From the NCBI RefSeq assembly GCF_000422545.1, contig NZ_KE383873.1, positions 289,905 to 353,904 of the forward strand: 64,000 bases of DNA, written 5' to 3'. The notes beneath the pieces were generated by a model, which worked only from the letters and a program-made list of their open reading frames with translations, ran no database searches and was not told the DNA's origin. A program made the translations under genes and the position numbers. Below are positions 35,648-43,883 of the stretch, piece after piece (within the stretch, counting starts at the first letter, position 1; each line of letters opens with the position of its first letter). Source of the DNA: Desulfocurvibacter africanus subsp. africanus DSM 2603. Its GTDB lineage: Bacteria > Desulfobacterota > Desulfovibrionia > Desulfovibrionales > Desulfovibrionaceae.

Positions 35648-35884
35648 GATGTCCTTCTTGATATAGTGCGCTAATCGGCCGCCTGGACTTGTCTTCCCGG
35701 GAGCCTTGGCAATAAGTTCATGAAGTCCGGGTATGCCGTGTCCGCCCTGTGACAGGTCAAGTCGGGAAACCCTAAATTGGTATCATGCTCGTTATCATGG
35801 CCTGTACGGAGCGCAAAGCGTGCAGGCGGGGCGTATCTTACACCACCCTGGCGCCGCACCAGCCTTATCGACCCGAGTGCAGGA

Positions 35885-36340
35885 CTACTTTACCTGGAAG
35901 GCTTCCTGGTAAAGGATATTGTTCGGATCGGCGGCAGTGGTCACGGTCACGCGCCACATACCCTCGGAGACCCCGGGCATAAGGCTTGTGGTGCTCCAGG
36001 TGCGGAATCCGTCGCTTGGGTGTATCCGCAACTCGATTTCGGTCATGGGGTGCAGATCCGGTCCGAGTTCGGCCACGTCAGGATTCTCCTTGTACCAGGA
36101 ATGCACCACCACGGTTTCCTCGGATGCTTTGATCTTGGTCCATAAGAAAATCTGTCCGGTCTTGCCTGCTTCCACCACGGGCAGCATGGATTGGTCGGTT
36201 GAGGTGATGAGGTCCACTGGCTCTCGATTCACAACATCCTCGCATAGAGCGGCCTCGACAACCAGGACCTGGGCGAATGCGGGACAAGTCGTCAGCACCA
36301 TCGCAAGGATCGCGGCAAAGAGCACAATGGACTTTCTCAT
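35885..36340 (-). CDS. Exported DUF2914 protein
   Basis: The 151-residue protein has a signal peptide (1-23, cut after PAFA) followed by a DUF2914 domain: VVEAALCEDVVNREPV, IFLWTKIKAS, VVHSWYKENPD and GMWRVTV, with a beta-sandwich pattern. The family is exported and sometimes fused to other envelope domains; its function is unknown. GGAGGGACGAC stands before the ATG. It is monocistronic and divergent from the histidine phosphatase gene. Confidence 0.78.
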   Translation of the reverse strand: MRKSIVLFAAILAMVLTTCPAFAQVLVVEAALCEDVVNREPVDLITSTDQSMLPVVEAGKTGQIFLWTKIKASEETVVVHSWYKENPDVAELGPDLHPMTEIELRIHPSDGFRTWSTTSLMPGVSEGMWRVTVTTAADPNNILYQEAFQVK

Positions 36341-36506
36341 GTCGTCCCTCCCGTGGGGTTGTCAGCTTTGATTCTTATTGTGTAGTAACCATACAAGCAG
36401 CCCAAGGACATGTCAAAAATCATCCTGCAACATACCATGCCCTCGCGAGAGCATATCTTGGACGCTGCTTGCCAGCAATGCTCCGGGATACTGCCGGACG
36501 CGGTCA

Positions 36507-37181
36507 ATGCACAACATAGGTCATGAGATCTGGCTCATTCGCCATGGCCAAAGCATGGCTAATGCGGGCGAGATGACCACTGCTCCAGGCTCGGCCGGCT
36601 TGACCGATCTGGGTAGGCGTCAGGCCGCCATGATCGCCAAGGCCATCCCCAGGAAGCCGGAGCGTATCATCGTCAGCCCGTATGATCGCACCCGCCAGAC
36701 CGCCAGGCCGAGCATGGCGCGTTTCCCGGACACGGCCGTGGAGGAATGGCCGCTGCAGGAGTTCACCTACCTCTTGCCTGCGAAATACAACGGCACGACT
36801 CTGGAGCAGCGCAGGCCCATGGAAAACGAATACTGGAGCAGGCTAGATCCAGCCTATGTGGAAGGTCGGGGCACCGAGAGCTTCCTGGGCATGCTCGATC
36901 GGGTGGAAGCCGCCTGGGAGCGGCTCAGGCAAATGCAGGGATTCACGCTGCTCTTCAGCCATGGGCAGATCATACGCGCCTTTTTCATGCTGCTCTTCGA
37001 GGGCTTTCTTGATTACCGCCAGGACACTGGACGGGCCATGAGCATGTTTCTGGGGTTGCGCACGGGGCTGTTCATTCCCAATGGCTCGATTATGAGGATC
37101 GTTCTGTCCGAGGAGAACGCGGTTCCAGTGCTCAGCCCCTTGTCCATGGCGCATATCCCGCCCGAGCTGCGCTCGCGTTGA
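36507..37181 (+). CDS. Histidine phosphatase (phosphoglycerate mutase-like)
   Basis: A 224-residue member of the branch 1 histidine phosphatase superfamily. The catalytic LIRHGQS lies near residue 10, the phosphate-binding RTRQTA near 65, and the second histidine in FSHGQIIRAF near 150. Such enzymes remove phosphate from sugars, cofactors or proteins; the substrate here is not clear, and central phosphoglycerate mutases are longer and have different insertions. ATG 36507 was chosen at the start of family similarity; the upstream extension has no support and the ribosome-binding site is weak. Confidence 0.85.
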   Translation: MHNIGHEIWLIRHGQSMANAGEMTTAPGSAGLTDLGRRQAAMIAKAIPRKPERIIVSPYDRTRQTARPSMARFPDTAVEEWPLQEFTYLLPAKYNGTTLEQRRPMENEYWSRLDPAYVEGRGTESFLGMLDRVEAAWERLRQMQGFTLLFSHGQIIRAFFMLLFEGFLDYRQDTGRAMSMFLGLRTGLFIPNGSIMRIVLSEENAVPVLSPLSMAHIPPELRSR

Positions 37182-37294
37182 GCTGCCTGATCGCCTGCTC
37201 CTCCTTGCCTTTTGCCGCGGATCATGGCCTAACATGGAGTTTCGCAGCCTGTGTGCGGCGCGAACCCACAACGCGAGCCCATTAAGGAGGAGCC

Positions 37295-37951
37295 ATGGTC
37301 ACACGCAGGATTGGAAATGCTTACGACAGCCTGGACGAGGAGACCCGGCGCTGGATGCTTGTGGAACTGGACGAGGACGAGCAGGGCGGCGTCCTGTACT
37401 ATCCCCCGCTGCTCACGGACCGAGGACGCGAGGAGTACAGATGGTTGCTGCGCGAAGCCCTCAAACATCACGATGACGCCTGGCTGGCTCACGGCCTGGA
37501 CAAGCCGGGCCTGTTGCGCATCGAAGAGGCCGATTCCGGAGCCGTGGGCCTGACACAACGCAAGCGGTACGGGACTCACGAGAGGAAACGCATAGAGAAG
37601 CCCAACTCGGAGGTCATGGGCAGGAGCCCGGACGCGGTCCCCACAGATGTCATCGAGAACATGGCCGCGGACGAGTTCAACCGCTACTACTCCCGCGGCG
37701 TCTGCCGCCGGGTGCTGGAGTCGGGCCTGGGCCAGGTGGAGATTTACAAGATAGAGGCCGGCGCCAACCTGCACCTGTCCTATCCGGTGCCCGGCTCGGA
37801 GAACGCGGACCATGCCCGCGAGGTCGAGCTCGGCCGGGGCATCGATGCCGATTACCTGCTCGGCATGCTGCGCCGCAATCCCGAGGATGAGACGGGTGAG
37901 GCCTTGCCCGGCGCACCCGGCTCGGGCCTCAGTGTACGTTTGCCGGCCTGA
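37295..37951 (+). CDS. Conserved-type hypothetical protein
   Basis: The 218-residue soluble protein starts at an ATG with AAGGAGGAGCC in front, so it is very likely expressed. It is rich in charged residues. The middle part reads DEFNRYYSRGVCRRVLESGLG followed by EIYKIEAGANLHLSYPVPG, which looks like a mixed alpha/beta domain. I do not recognise a family, see no signal peptide or membrane helix, and the neighbours (histidine phosphatase, DUF3096) give no clear role. The sequence fits a single structured domain with a flexible C-terminal tail. Confidence 0.6.
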   Translation: MVTRRIGNAYDSLDEETRRWMLVELDEDEQGGVLYYPPLLTDRGREEYRWLLREALKHHDDAWLAHGLDKPGLLRIEEADSGAVGLTQRKRYGTHERKRIEKPNSEVMGRSPDAVPTDVIENMAADEFNRYYSRGVCRRVLESGLGQVEIYKIEAGANLHLSYPVPGSENADHAREVELGRGIDADYLLGMLRRNPEDETGEALPGAPGSGLSVRLPA

Positions 37952-38120
37952 TCCTGCCTCGAAGGGCTGGAAGTAGTTGCGTAAGGTTTGCTGTGTGTTG
38001 GCAGGTTTAAATCCGCCGACTTGGCGTATAAGTTCAATTTGCTGAAGGGAACGCCTTTTGCAAAACATTCTGCGTTTGACGTTCAAACTCGTTTCCCATT
38101 CAGCCCAGCCAGGAGGCGGC

Positions 38121-38261
38121 ATGTACATCAACTTGCACAACATGCAGGCGATCATCGCACTCGCATGCGGCGTTCTCATTCTCATCATGCCCAAGCTGCT
38201 CAACTACATCGTGGCCCTGTATCTTATCATATTGGGCGTCATGGGCATCGTACGCTTTTAG
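38121..38261 (+). CDS. DUF3096 small membrane protein
   Basis: A 46-residue protein with two hydrophobic segments around a short PKLLNYI turn: AIIALACGVLILIMPKLLN and YIVALYLIILGVMGIVRF. This matches the DUF3096 pattern of tiny inner-membrane hairpins. AGGAGGCGGC precedes the ATG at 38121, which decides the start over an upstream in-frame ATG. The TAG stop is shared with the first bases of repeat copy 3, and a strong terminator follows the repeat. Function unknown. Confidence 0.75.
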   Translation: MYINLHNMQAIIALACGVLILIMPKLLNYIVALYLIILGVMGIVRF

Positions 38262-38385
38262 AGCAGATTGCTTTTAAGACGCCCGCTCCGGCGTTGACGG
38301 CGCAAGTGAATTGCGCCTACGCCTACGCGGCGGCAAGCCATGCCGACGCATGGCTTGCAGAGCATTTTCAAAAGCAAAATGCTCT
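38260..38385 (+). repeat. 126-bp hairpin repeat, copy 3 (MITE-like)
   Basis: Almost identical to copy 1. Hairpin 1 is GGCGCAA-GTGAA-TTGCGCC, hairpin 2 is GCAAGCCATGC-CGAC-GCATGGCTTGC, and hairpin 3 is AGAGCATTTT-N7-AAAATGCTCT at the right end. TA flanks both ends, and the left TA is part of the DUF3096 stop codon TAG. Confidence 0.9.
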
Positions 38386-38431
38386 AAGAACGTTTGCGCA
38401 TGGCCCAGCAGGTTTGTTCCTGCTTGGCGCT

Positions 38432-38470
38432 AAAAAGCAAGAGGCCCGGTCATCCGGGCCTCTTGCTTTT
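38432..38470. terminator. Strong bidirectional terminator
   Basis: AAAAGCAAGAGGCCCGG pairs over 17 bp with CCGGGCCTCTTGCTTTT around a TCAT loop. A and T tracts on both sides serve transcription from the DUF3096 gene and from the convergent exporter gene. Confidence 0.9.
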
Positions 38471-38487
38471 AAAGAAATGATTTACAC

Positions 38488-39390
38488 CTATGGTTTGGTC
38501 GTCAAGGGTCTGGCCGGACGGGTTTTCTGCAGAAGGGGAGACAGGCGGGGTCCCAAAACGGCCAGAAAAACTCCGAAGAAGACCAGGGCAGCCGCCGTGA
38601 GCCGGTACGGCCCGAAATCCTCGCCCAGCAGCAGCGCCGCGAAGGCCATTCCAAACACCGGCACCAGCAGGGAGAACGGCGCGACCACGGTCGGCGAATG
38701 CTTGCGGATGAGCCGGCTCCAGATGCCGAAGGCTAGCACGGTGGAGGCCAGGCCGGTGTAGAGCACGGCCGCCACACCGGTGAAGGTCAGTCCGCGCAGG
38801 GCTTCGGCCTGCCCGGTCTCAAAGAACAGGCTTAGCAGGGCCAAGGGCACGGGCGGCACCAAACTCATCCAGATGATCAACCGGAAAGCGTCGATGTTCC
38901 CGGCCTGTTTGATCTGGATGTTGGCCATGGCCCAGGAGGCGGCTCCGCCCAGAACCAGCAGCATGCCAAGGACGGAAGCCGAAGCCGACAGTTCCCAGCC
39001 GATGAAGGCGATGCCCGCGACGGCCACGCCGATTCCGGCCTTCTGCCAGCCTGAGGGCCGGTCCCCCAGCACTGCTAAAGCCAAAATCGGTGTGATCAGG
39101 GCCTGGAACTGCATGAGCAGAGAAGCCAGCCCGGGCGGCACGCCATGGGCCATGCCCAGGGTCAGGAATGAGAACATGCCCGCTCCGAGTGTCAGGCCCA
39201 CGCCCAGAATGACCCGCCAGGGAATGCCCCCGCGGCCCACCAGCAGCACTGCGGGCACCGCGGCGGCCACGAAGCGCAGGCTGGAGAAGAGCAGCGGCGG
39301 AAATTCGTCCAGGCCTGTCTTGATGACGATGAAGTTGAAGGCCCACAGCACCACGACGAGCAAGGCCCACAGAGTATCCCTGAAGCTCAC
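38488..39390 (-). CDS. EamA/DMT-family metabolite exporter
   Basis: The 300-residue protein has about ten hydrophobic helices in two EamA repeats, the drug/metabolite transporter architecture. The first repeat starts LWALLVVVLWAFNFIVIKTG; the second contains GAASWAMANIQIKQAG. The closest relatives by pattern are the amino-acid-metabolite exporters of the YdeD/EamA kind, but substrate prediction is unsafe. It ends in a strong terminator shared with the convergent DUF3096 gene. Confidence 0.88.
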   Translation of the reverse strand: MSFRDTLWALLVVVLWAFNFIVIKTGLDEFPPLLFSSLRFVAAAVPAVLLVGRGGIPWRVILGVGLTLGAGMFSFLTLGMAHGVPPGLASLLMQFQALITPILALAVLGDRPSGWQKAGIGVAVAGIAFIGWELSASASVLGMLLVLGGAASWAMANIQIKQAGNIDAFRLIIWMSLVPPVPLALLSLFFETGQAEALRGLTFTGVAAVLYTGLASTVLAFGIWSRLIRKHSPTVVAPFSLLVPVFGMAFAALLLGEDFGPYRLTAAALVFFGVFLAVLGPRLSPLLQKTRPARPLTTKP

Positions 39391-39668
39391 TTGAGTCTCC
39401 TTGCGCCAGGCCCGCCCCCTATGTGCTGGTCGGCAGGTTGATGAACCGGTCCCCGCTGGCGCGCATTGCCGGCGCAGCCAAACTGCCTAGCCGGTCAGGC
39501 ACAATCCGGTCACGACCCGGCGGAAAGCGCTGAAAAACGCACACGAGACCCCGCTCGGCGGCACATGCGTAAAACGCCTTTGCGGATAGGCAATAGAGCA
39601 CATGCTGCTGCGGCTTTACAGGTGCAGTTGCCTGCATTTTCGTCCGGGACAGAGCTGGGCAGAATGCT

Positions 39669-40271
39669 CTATTCGGGCTTGGGTTCCGCGGGTGCGGCGG
39701 CTTCAGGGCCGTCTTGTTCAGCTCCAGGTTCAGCGCCTTGCGCGACACCGCGTGTAGTGCTGTTCATGCAGCTCTCCTGCATGAGGCACAGTTCGCACCC
39801 ACCGGAGTAGGGATGATTCGTGAGCACGGCATAGGTCCGGTCCACGCGGCCCTCGGGGTTCCACTCCAGGCCCATGCGCTTGAGCTGCGAGCGCATGGTC
39901 TTGTCCGGCCTGGGCAGCGGGGCGCAGGCCCCGTCCAGGAGTTCCGGCGTGAGGCTCTGGACCGTGGACATGCACAGACATATGGCCAGGTTGTGCGAAG
40001 CCAAACCCAGGGCCGGCGACTTCTGCCAATCAACCTCCACCTCGTCCTCCACGGCCTTGTCCAGCCACACGAGCAAGTAACCTTTGTCTTCTTTGGCGAA
40101 TTCCGGGAGGAGCTTCCAGACGCTTAGATACTGGTCGCGCCAGCGGTTCCAGCGTTCCTGAAGTTGGACCAGCAGGTTCTGCTCCACACGGGTCTGACCG
40201 GCCAACTCCATGTAGTAGATCATGTCGAAGTGCGGATTGCTCTTTATTCTGCGGGCGATCATCTTGCCCAT
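39669..40271 (-). CDS. Hypothetical protein, unknown family
   Basis: A 200-residue soluble protein. ATG 40271 is preceded by AAGGAG at six bases, so the 78-residue longer frame was rejected. The first 150 residues look helical (QERWNRWRDQYLSVWKLLPE and LGLASHNLAICLCMSTVQSL). A cysteine cluster CELCLMQESC lies near residue 170, which could bind a metal, before a low-complexity Ala/Glu/Pro tail. I do not recognise a family. It stands between the exporter and the lytic transglycosylase without tight spacing. Confidence 0.55.
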   Translation of the reverse strand: MGKMIARRIKSNPHFDMIYYMELAGQTRVEQNLLVQLQERWNRWRDQYLSVWKLLPEFAKEDKGYLLVWLDKAVEDEVEVDWQKSPALGLASHNLAICLCMSTVQSLTPELLDGACAPLPRPDKTMRSQLKRMGLEWNPEGRVDRTYAVLTNHPYSGGCELCLMQESCMNSTTRGVAQGAEPGAEQDGPEAAAPAEPKPE

Positions 40272-40691
40272 GACGAACTCCTTGGCTTTGGTTGTGGCCT
40301 GCATGGTGTACTCGACACCGCGCTGGGTTTCAAGGCGGCATGCGCCGGATTGTAGTAGCCGATCGTCCGGAAAGTCTTGACCGGTGCGGCCAAATCGGTC
40401 AGGCTTGCATCGGCAGGTGTGATCAGGGAGAGAAGGTTCCGGCAGTTCATGCTCGCAATGCGTTCTCCACGGCCGTCCCGGTTCTGCTTCGTTTCCTGCC
40501 CTCAACGGCCTTAGGTCGACGGGCCTTCATGCATGGGTGTCCTTGGCGGATCGTACCCATGTTCCCGGCTCTGCCCATATCATCAGTCATCACCGGCACG
40601 CGGGCGTACCGTGAAGCGTTGCTGCTTTGCGGCCAGTATCAAGGTGCGTCGAGCGTCGGGCAGCAGGGGCGCAATGCCTCAAGGAAAGTTC
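40272..40691. other. Intergenic region between divergent genes
   Basis: 420 bp without a supported gene; frames crossing it are upstream extensions that lack ribosome-binding sites. Promoters for the leftward hypothetical gene and the rightward transglycosylase must be here. No clear motif seen. Confidence 0.35.
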
Positions 40692-41810
40692 ATGCCTTCG
40701 CACATCGAGCCTACAGCTGCAAGCGTCGGGACCGGTCTGTCCAGGCGTCAGGTCATCACCACTCTCGTCATCGCCGCCGCGGCTCCCCTGCTTTCGCCCG
40801 CCGCAGCCCTGGCCACCAAGGGGCCCTCACGGGGGCTTCATGATACAGGCGGCCGGGTGAACATCGTCGTCCCCGACAACTACGACCCCTTCGCGCGTAC
40901 TTCCCGCACCACCTACCGCGCCAAGCTGACAAAAGCCACGCTCAGATTCGTGGAGCAGGGCTATGGAGGCCGCAACATGCCCATTTGGGGCAAACGGCTC
41001 GATCAGGTGGACCTGGAGAAGCGGGTTTCCAACCTCGCCTATTGGGTTTTGGCTGGCGTGGAGCAGCACGCCGGCATCTGGCCCATGGACCCGGCCTGGG
41101 TCATGGCCCAGATGATGGCCGAGTCCTTCTTCTATGAATTCGCCATTTCCTGGGCCTTTGCCGTGGGCCCGTGCCAATTCATTCCTGACACAGCCCGGGG
41201 GTACGGCATGCTCGTGGCCGGCGACAAGCCCGAGCATTTCGCCTCTCCATACGCCAAGGCCGAGCTGGCCCCGCGCTACAAGGATTACCTGCAGGCCAGG
41301 AGCAAGCTGAGCGACTTGCGCAGGTCATACGCGGCCGAGGGCATATTGCCCCCGGAAAAGGCCGGGGAGAAGTCCTGGCGCGAAACGCTCCGGGAGATTC
41401 TGGACGGCGGCACGAGCAAGGCAGAGCGCTACCTGGAGTACCTGGAGTTGGCCGAGAAGCACAATCAGGAACTGGACGCCGCAAGGAACGACTTCACGGA
41501 TTACATGCGCGCCAATTTCGAGGGCCGCGACATCTTCCGCAAGGAGGACAACAACTTCCTCAAGGCATTTGATGGCCGCGTCTTCTACCGGGAGCCTTGC
41601 TCGTCTATGGTGCGCATGCTGGCCGAGGGGTTGCGCGCCCGCAGTGGCAACATCATAGCTGCAGCCGCCAGCTACCACGCCGGCCTGTTCAGCACCCGCG
41701 ACGTGGGTTGCTATGAGCCCTACGGCCGACTTCCGCCTATCGAATCCACAGTGACCTACGTCAGCCGCATTCTGGTCAATCATCACGAGATAGTAGCTCG
41801 CATGGGCTGA
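40692..41810 (+). CDS. Lytic transglycosylase-like protein with twin-arginine signal
   Basis: The 372-residue protein begins with a Tat-type signal, SRRQVITTLVIAAAAPLLSPAAALA (twin arginines near residues 17-18). The mature part has SLT-type elements: MAQMMAESFFYEFAIS with a candidate catalytic Glu, and AFAVGPCQFIPDTARGYGM, matching the G-x-x-Q-F-x-P-x-T-A-x-x-Y-G signature. AAASYHAG follows in place of the usual YNAG. Such enzymes cut peptidoglycan glycan strands. Tat export is unusual for this family. ATG 40692 has AAGGAAAG upstream. The middle (about 190-290) is a charged helical insertion. Confidence 0.75.
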   Translation: MPSHIEPTAASVGTGLSRRQVITTLVIAAAAPLLSPAAALATKGPSRGLHDTGGRVNIVVPDNYDPFARTSRTTYRAKLTKATLRFVEQGYGGRNMPIWGKRLDQVDLEKRVSNLAYWVLAGVEQHAGIWPMDPAWVMAQMMAESFFYEFAISWAFAVGPCQFIPDTARGYGMLVAGDKPEHFASPYAKAELAPRYKDYLQARSKLSDLRRSYAAEGILPPEKAGEKSWRETLREILDGGTSKAERYLEYLELAEKHNQELDAARNDFTDYMRANFEGRDIFRKEDNNFLKAFDGRVFYREPCSSMVRMLAEGLRARSGNIIAAAASYHAGLFSTRDVGCYEPYGRLPPIESTVTYVSRILVNHHEIVARMG

Positions 41811-41849
41811 GGCCCACCCGGCTTAGAGCCCCAGCCTGCGTTGAGCAAA

Positions 41850-42200
41850 TCAGCTGGGAGAGGGCAGCGCCCTCTCCCAGTCCTGCCGGAAAAGCGCGGC
41901 CAGCCGAAGCTGTCCGCCGTGTCGAGCGTGGCCGGAAAAATCCCGGGAGTCTGTCCCGGATGCCTGCTGCCGCAGTCGATGTCGGCAGATCATGTCCGAG
42001 CAGCAGCCCATCTGTCTGGTAAGTCTCTCCCAGAGCGTTCCTGTTTCCAGGATGAACAGGAGCTCGCAGGGTCTCCTTGTCACCAACGCGCAGCCGTCCG
42101 TCCTTGGACTCTTTGGCGGTTCCGTGGGCAGCAGGGGCCGGATGACGGCCCACAAACGTTCGAACTCGGCGGGTTCATGGCTCCTTCCACCGGGAACCAT
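41850..42200 (-). pseudogene. IS5-type (DUF4096) transposase remnant
   Basis: The minus-strand frame opens FERLWAVIRPLLPTEPPKSPR and continues LLFILETGTLWERLTRQMG, the N-terminal domain of IS5-family transposases (normally LIEPLLPP...GILWVLRTGAPWRDLP). After about 80 codons similarity continues only in another frame (IRDRLPGFF), and the DDE catalytic region is missing. It is therefore a frameshifted, truncated insertion-sequence remnant. It lies 43 bp from repeat copy 4, between a transglycosylase and a beta-barrel gene. Confidence 0.65.
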
Positions 42201-42242
42201 AAGCCCGTAGAGATTGTCGGCTGGGTTTTGTTACTGGCTCCT

Positions 42243-42368
42243 AGTGCGGATTGCTTTTAAGACGCCCGCTCCGGCGTTGACGGCGCAAGTGAATTGCGCC
42301 TACGCCTACGCGGCGGCGAGTCATGCCGAAGCATGGCTCGCAGAGCATTTTCAAAAGCAAAATGCTCT
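42243..42368 (+). repeat. Hairpin repeat, copy 4 (MITE-like)
   Basis: Same structure as the other copies. Hairpin 2 is GCGAGTCATGC-CGAA-GCATGGCTCGC: the third A-T pair of the other copies is replaced by G-C through changes in both arms. TA flanks both ends; the right TA belongs to the TAG stop codon of the leftward beta-barrel gene. Confidence 0.9.
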
Positions 42369-43788
42369 AAAAGAAGTACGTGATCCAGAACTCCGTGCGG
42401 GCGTCCTGCAGCTTTTCCCCGAACTCGCTCTTCTCAGGTCCAAAGGGCATGATGAGCCTGGTCCTCAGCTCAAGGTCGGACCGGATCAGGTAAGACACCT
42501 CAGGGTTGATGCTGAAGCTGTGGTCGCCCAGGTTGGCGATGACCGTCAGCGTGGGCGTCAAGTAAAGGATGTCGAACGGCTCCTTCTGCGAAACCCTGAA
42601 ATAGAGGTAATTCCGGCCCACGCTGCTCTGGTTAAAGTCCTGGCCGGCCAGAGTGCTCCGTTTCAGGAGCCGGTCGTTGCCCGTCTCCAGGTACTGCTGG
42701 TAGCCGTTCTCAATGAGCGTGAAGTAGTCGTCCATCTCGCCAGGCGAGTAGCCCTCGCCGTTGTGGTAATATTCAAGGATAAAGGTCGTGTCGTAGGCGT
42801 TCAGGTAGCGCAGGCCCAGCAGGAAGCTATAGGCATCGTAGCGCTCCGTGCGCAGGTTGCCCTGCTCGTCGGTGAGCGTCTTGTCGTAATCAAGGCGCAG
42901 GGCCGCCTCGCCGTGGATCTCTAGGTTACTGCTCAGATTTCTGGAGAAATCCAGGCCATAGCGCGTGTCGTAGTCCTCGCCGGTTGCAAAGAGCAGGTCG
43001 ATGTCGGTGTCCATGAGCAGGAAGTACAGCTTTCCGGCATAGACCAGGGAACCATCGTCGGCGAGGTCGGCATTGACGTCCTCGTCTACCGGGACGAGCA
43101 CCGGGGTGAAGGCCACGTTGGTCAATGGACCCTGGAAGCTCTTGATGTAGTCGGCGTAGGCCAGGACATAGCCCTGGCGGGCATAATCGGGATCATCGAC
43201 GTCCTTGGGCCGGCTGACGAAGGCCACGGGGTTCCAGGCATAGCCCTTGCCCCAGTTGAGGACCTTTTTGCCGGCTTCAAGCGTGAACGCGTGGGAGGGC
43301 CGCCAGGTGGCGAAGCCTTCCTCAAGGAGCACCTGGCTTGCCCAGTGCTCCTCGTCGCGCAGGAACTCCTCCGACGGCTCGTCCGGGGCCGTACCCCCGC
43401 GCTTAGCCTCGCTCCAGGCAATATCGAAGCGCGGGCGGGCGTACAGGCCGACCTCGGTCCATTTGTAGGAAACCTCGGGCTTCAGGCTGAGCAGGAAGTC
43501 CGCCAGCAGCGAGTCCTGCGGCTCATTATAAAAGCGCTGCTTGTAGAGCAAGGCGTCCGTGTCCAGGAAGCGCGCGATCGAACGCTGCTCGACCCGGCCC
43601 CAGAGATTGAAGGGGTTGGGAGTCTCGGCCTCGGGAATCTCGAAGTCCAGATCGTATTCGTCGCCTTCGGCATTCTGGGCACCTTGGGCCAGGGCTGTCG
43701 CAGGGCACAGCGCGTGCGCCAGGAACAGCAGGGCCGCCAGGGTCGCCATGAGCGGCTTGGCAATGGGCGTGAAGAAAGCGCTGCGCAT
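42367..43788 (-). CDS. Outer-membrane beta-barrel protein (DUF1302-like)
   Basis: The 473-residue protein has a signal peptide (hydrophobic about 13-33, cut after ALA), then long alternating beta-strand patterns (NLWGRVEQRSIARFLDTD, GKKVLNWGKGYAWNPV) and a C-terminal FWITYFF with final phenylalanine, which fits an outer-membrane barrel. GKKVLNWGKGYAWNP resembles DUF1302/DUF1329-partner barrels. It is the last of four co-directional genes with a MacB/LolD-type ATPase, an FtsX-type permease and a LolA-like protein. It may be the outer-membrane end of an export route. AAGGACGGAGCC precedes ATG 43788. Confidence 0.8.
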   Translation of the reverse strand: MRSAFFTPIAKPLMATLAALLFLAHALCPATALAQGAQNAEGDEYDLDFEIPEAETPNPFNLWGRVEQRSIARFLDTDALLYKQRFYNEPQDSLLADFLLSLKPEVSYKWTEVGLYARPRFDIAWSEAKRGGTAPDEPSEEFLRDEEHWASQVLLEEGFATWRPSHAFTLEAGKKVLNWGKGYAWNPVAFVSRPKDVDDPDYARQGYVLAYADYIKSFQGPLTNVAFTPVLVPVDEDVNADLADDGSLVYAGKLYFLLMDTDIDLLFATGEDYDTRYGLDFSRNLSSNLEIHGEAALRLDYDKTLTDEQGNLRTERYDAYSFLLGLRYLNAYDTTFILEYYHNGEGYSPGEMDDYFTLIENGYQQYLETGNDRLLKRSTLAGQDFNQSSVGRNYLYFRVSQKEPFDILYLTPTLTVIANLGDHSFSINPEVSYLIRSDLELRTRLIMPFGPEKSEFGEKLQDARTEFWITYFF

Positions 43789-43883
43789 GGCTCCGTCCTT
43801 GTAAACGCACTTGGGAACGCACTTGCATTGGCTCGGCGACCCTCCCGGCGGTGCAGGAGGGCCGCAAGCGGACAGGTCGGGAG

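Noticed and set aside
42214-42924. Plus-strand frame starting in repeat copy 4 and similar frames in the other copies (TPAPALTAQVNCAYAYAA...)
   Set aside because: The repeated peptide is only a translation of the hairpin repeat. It differs in start and end between copies and has no ribosome-binding site, so the repeat is treated as non-coding.
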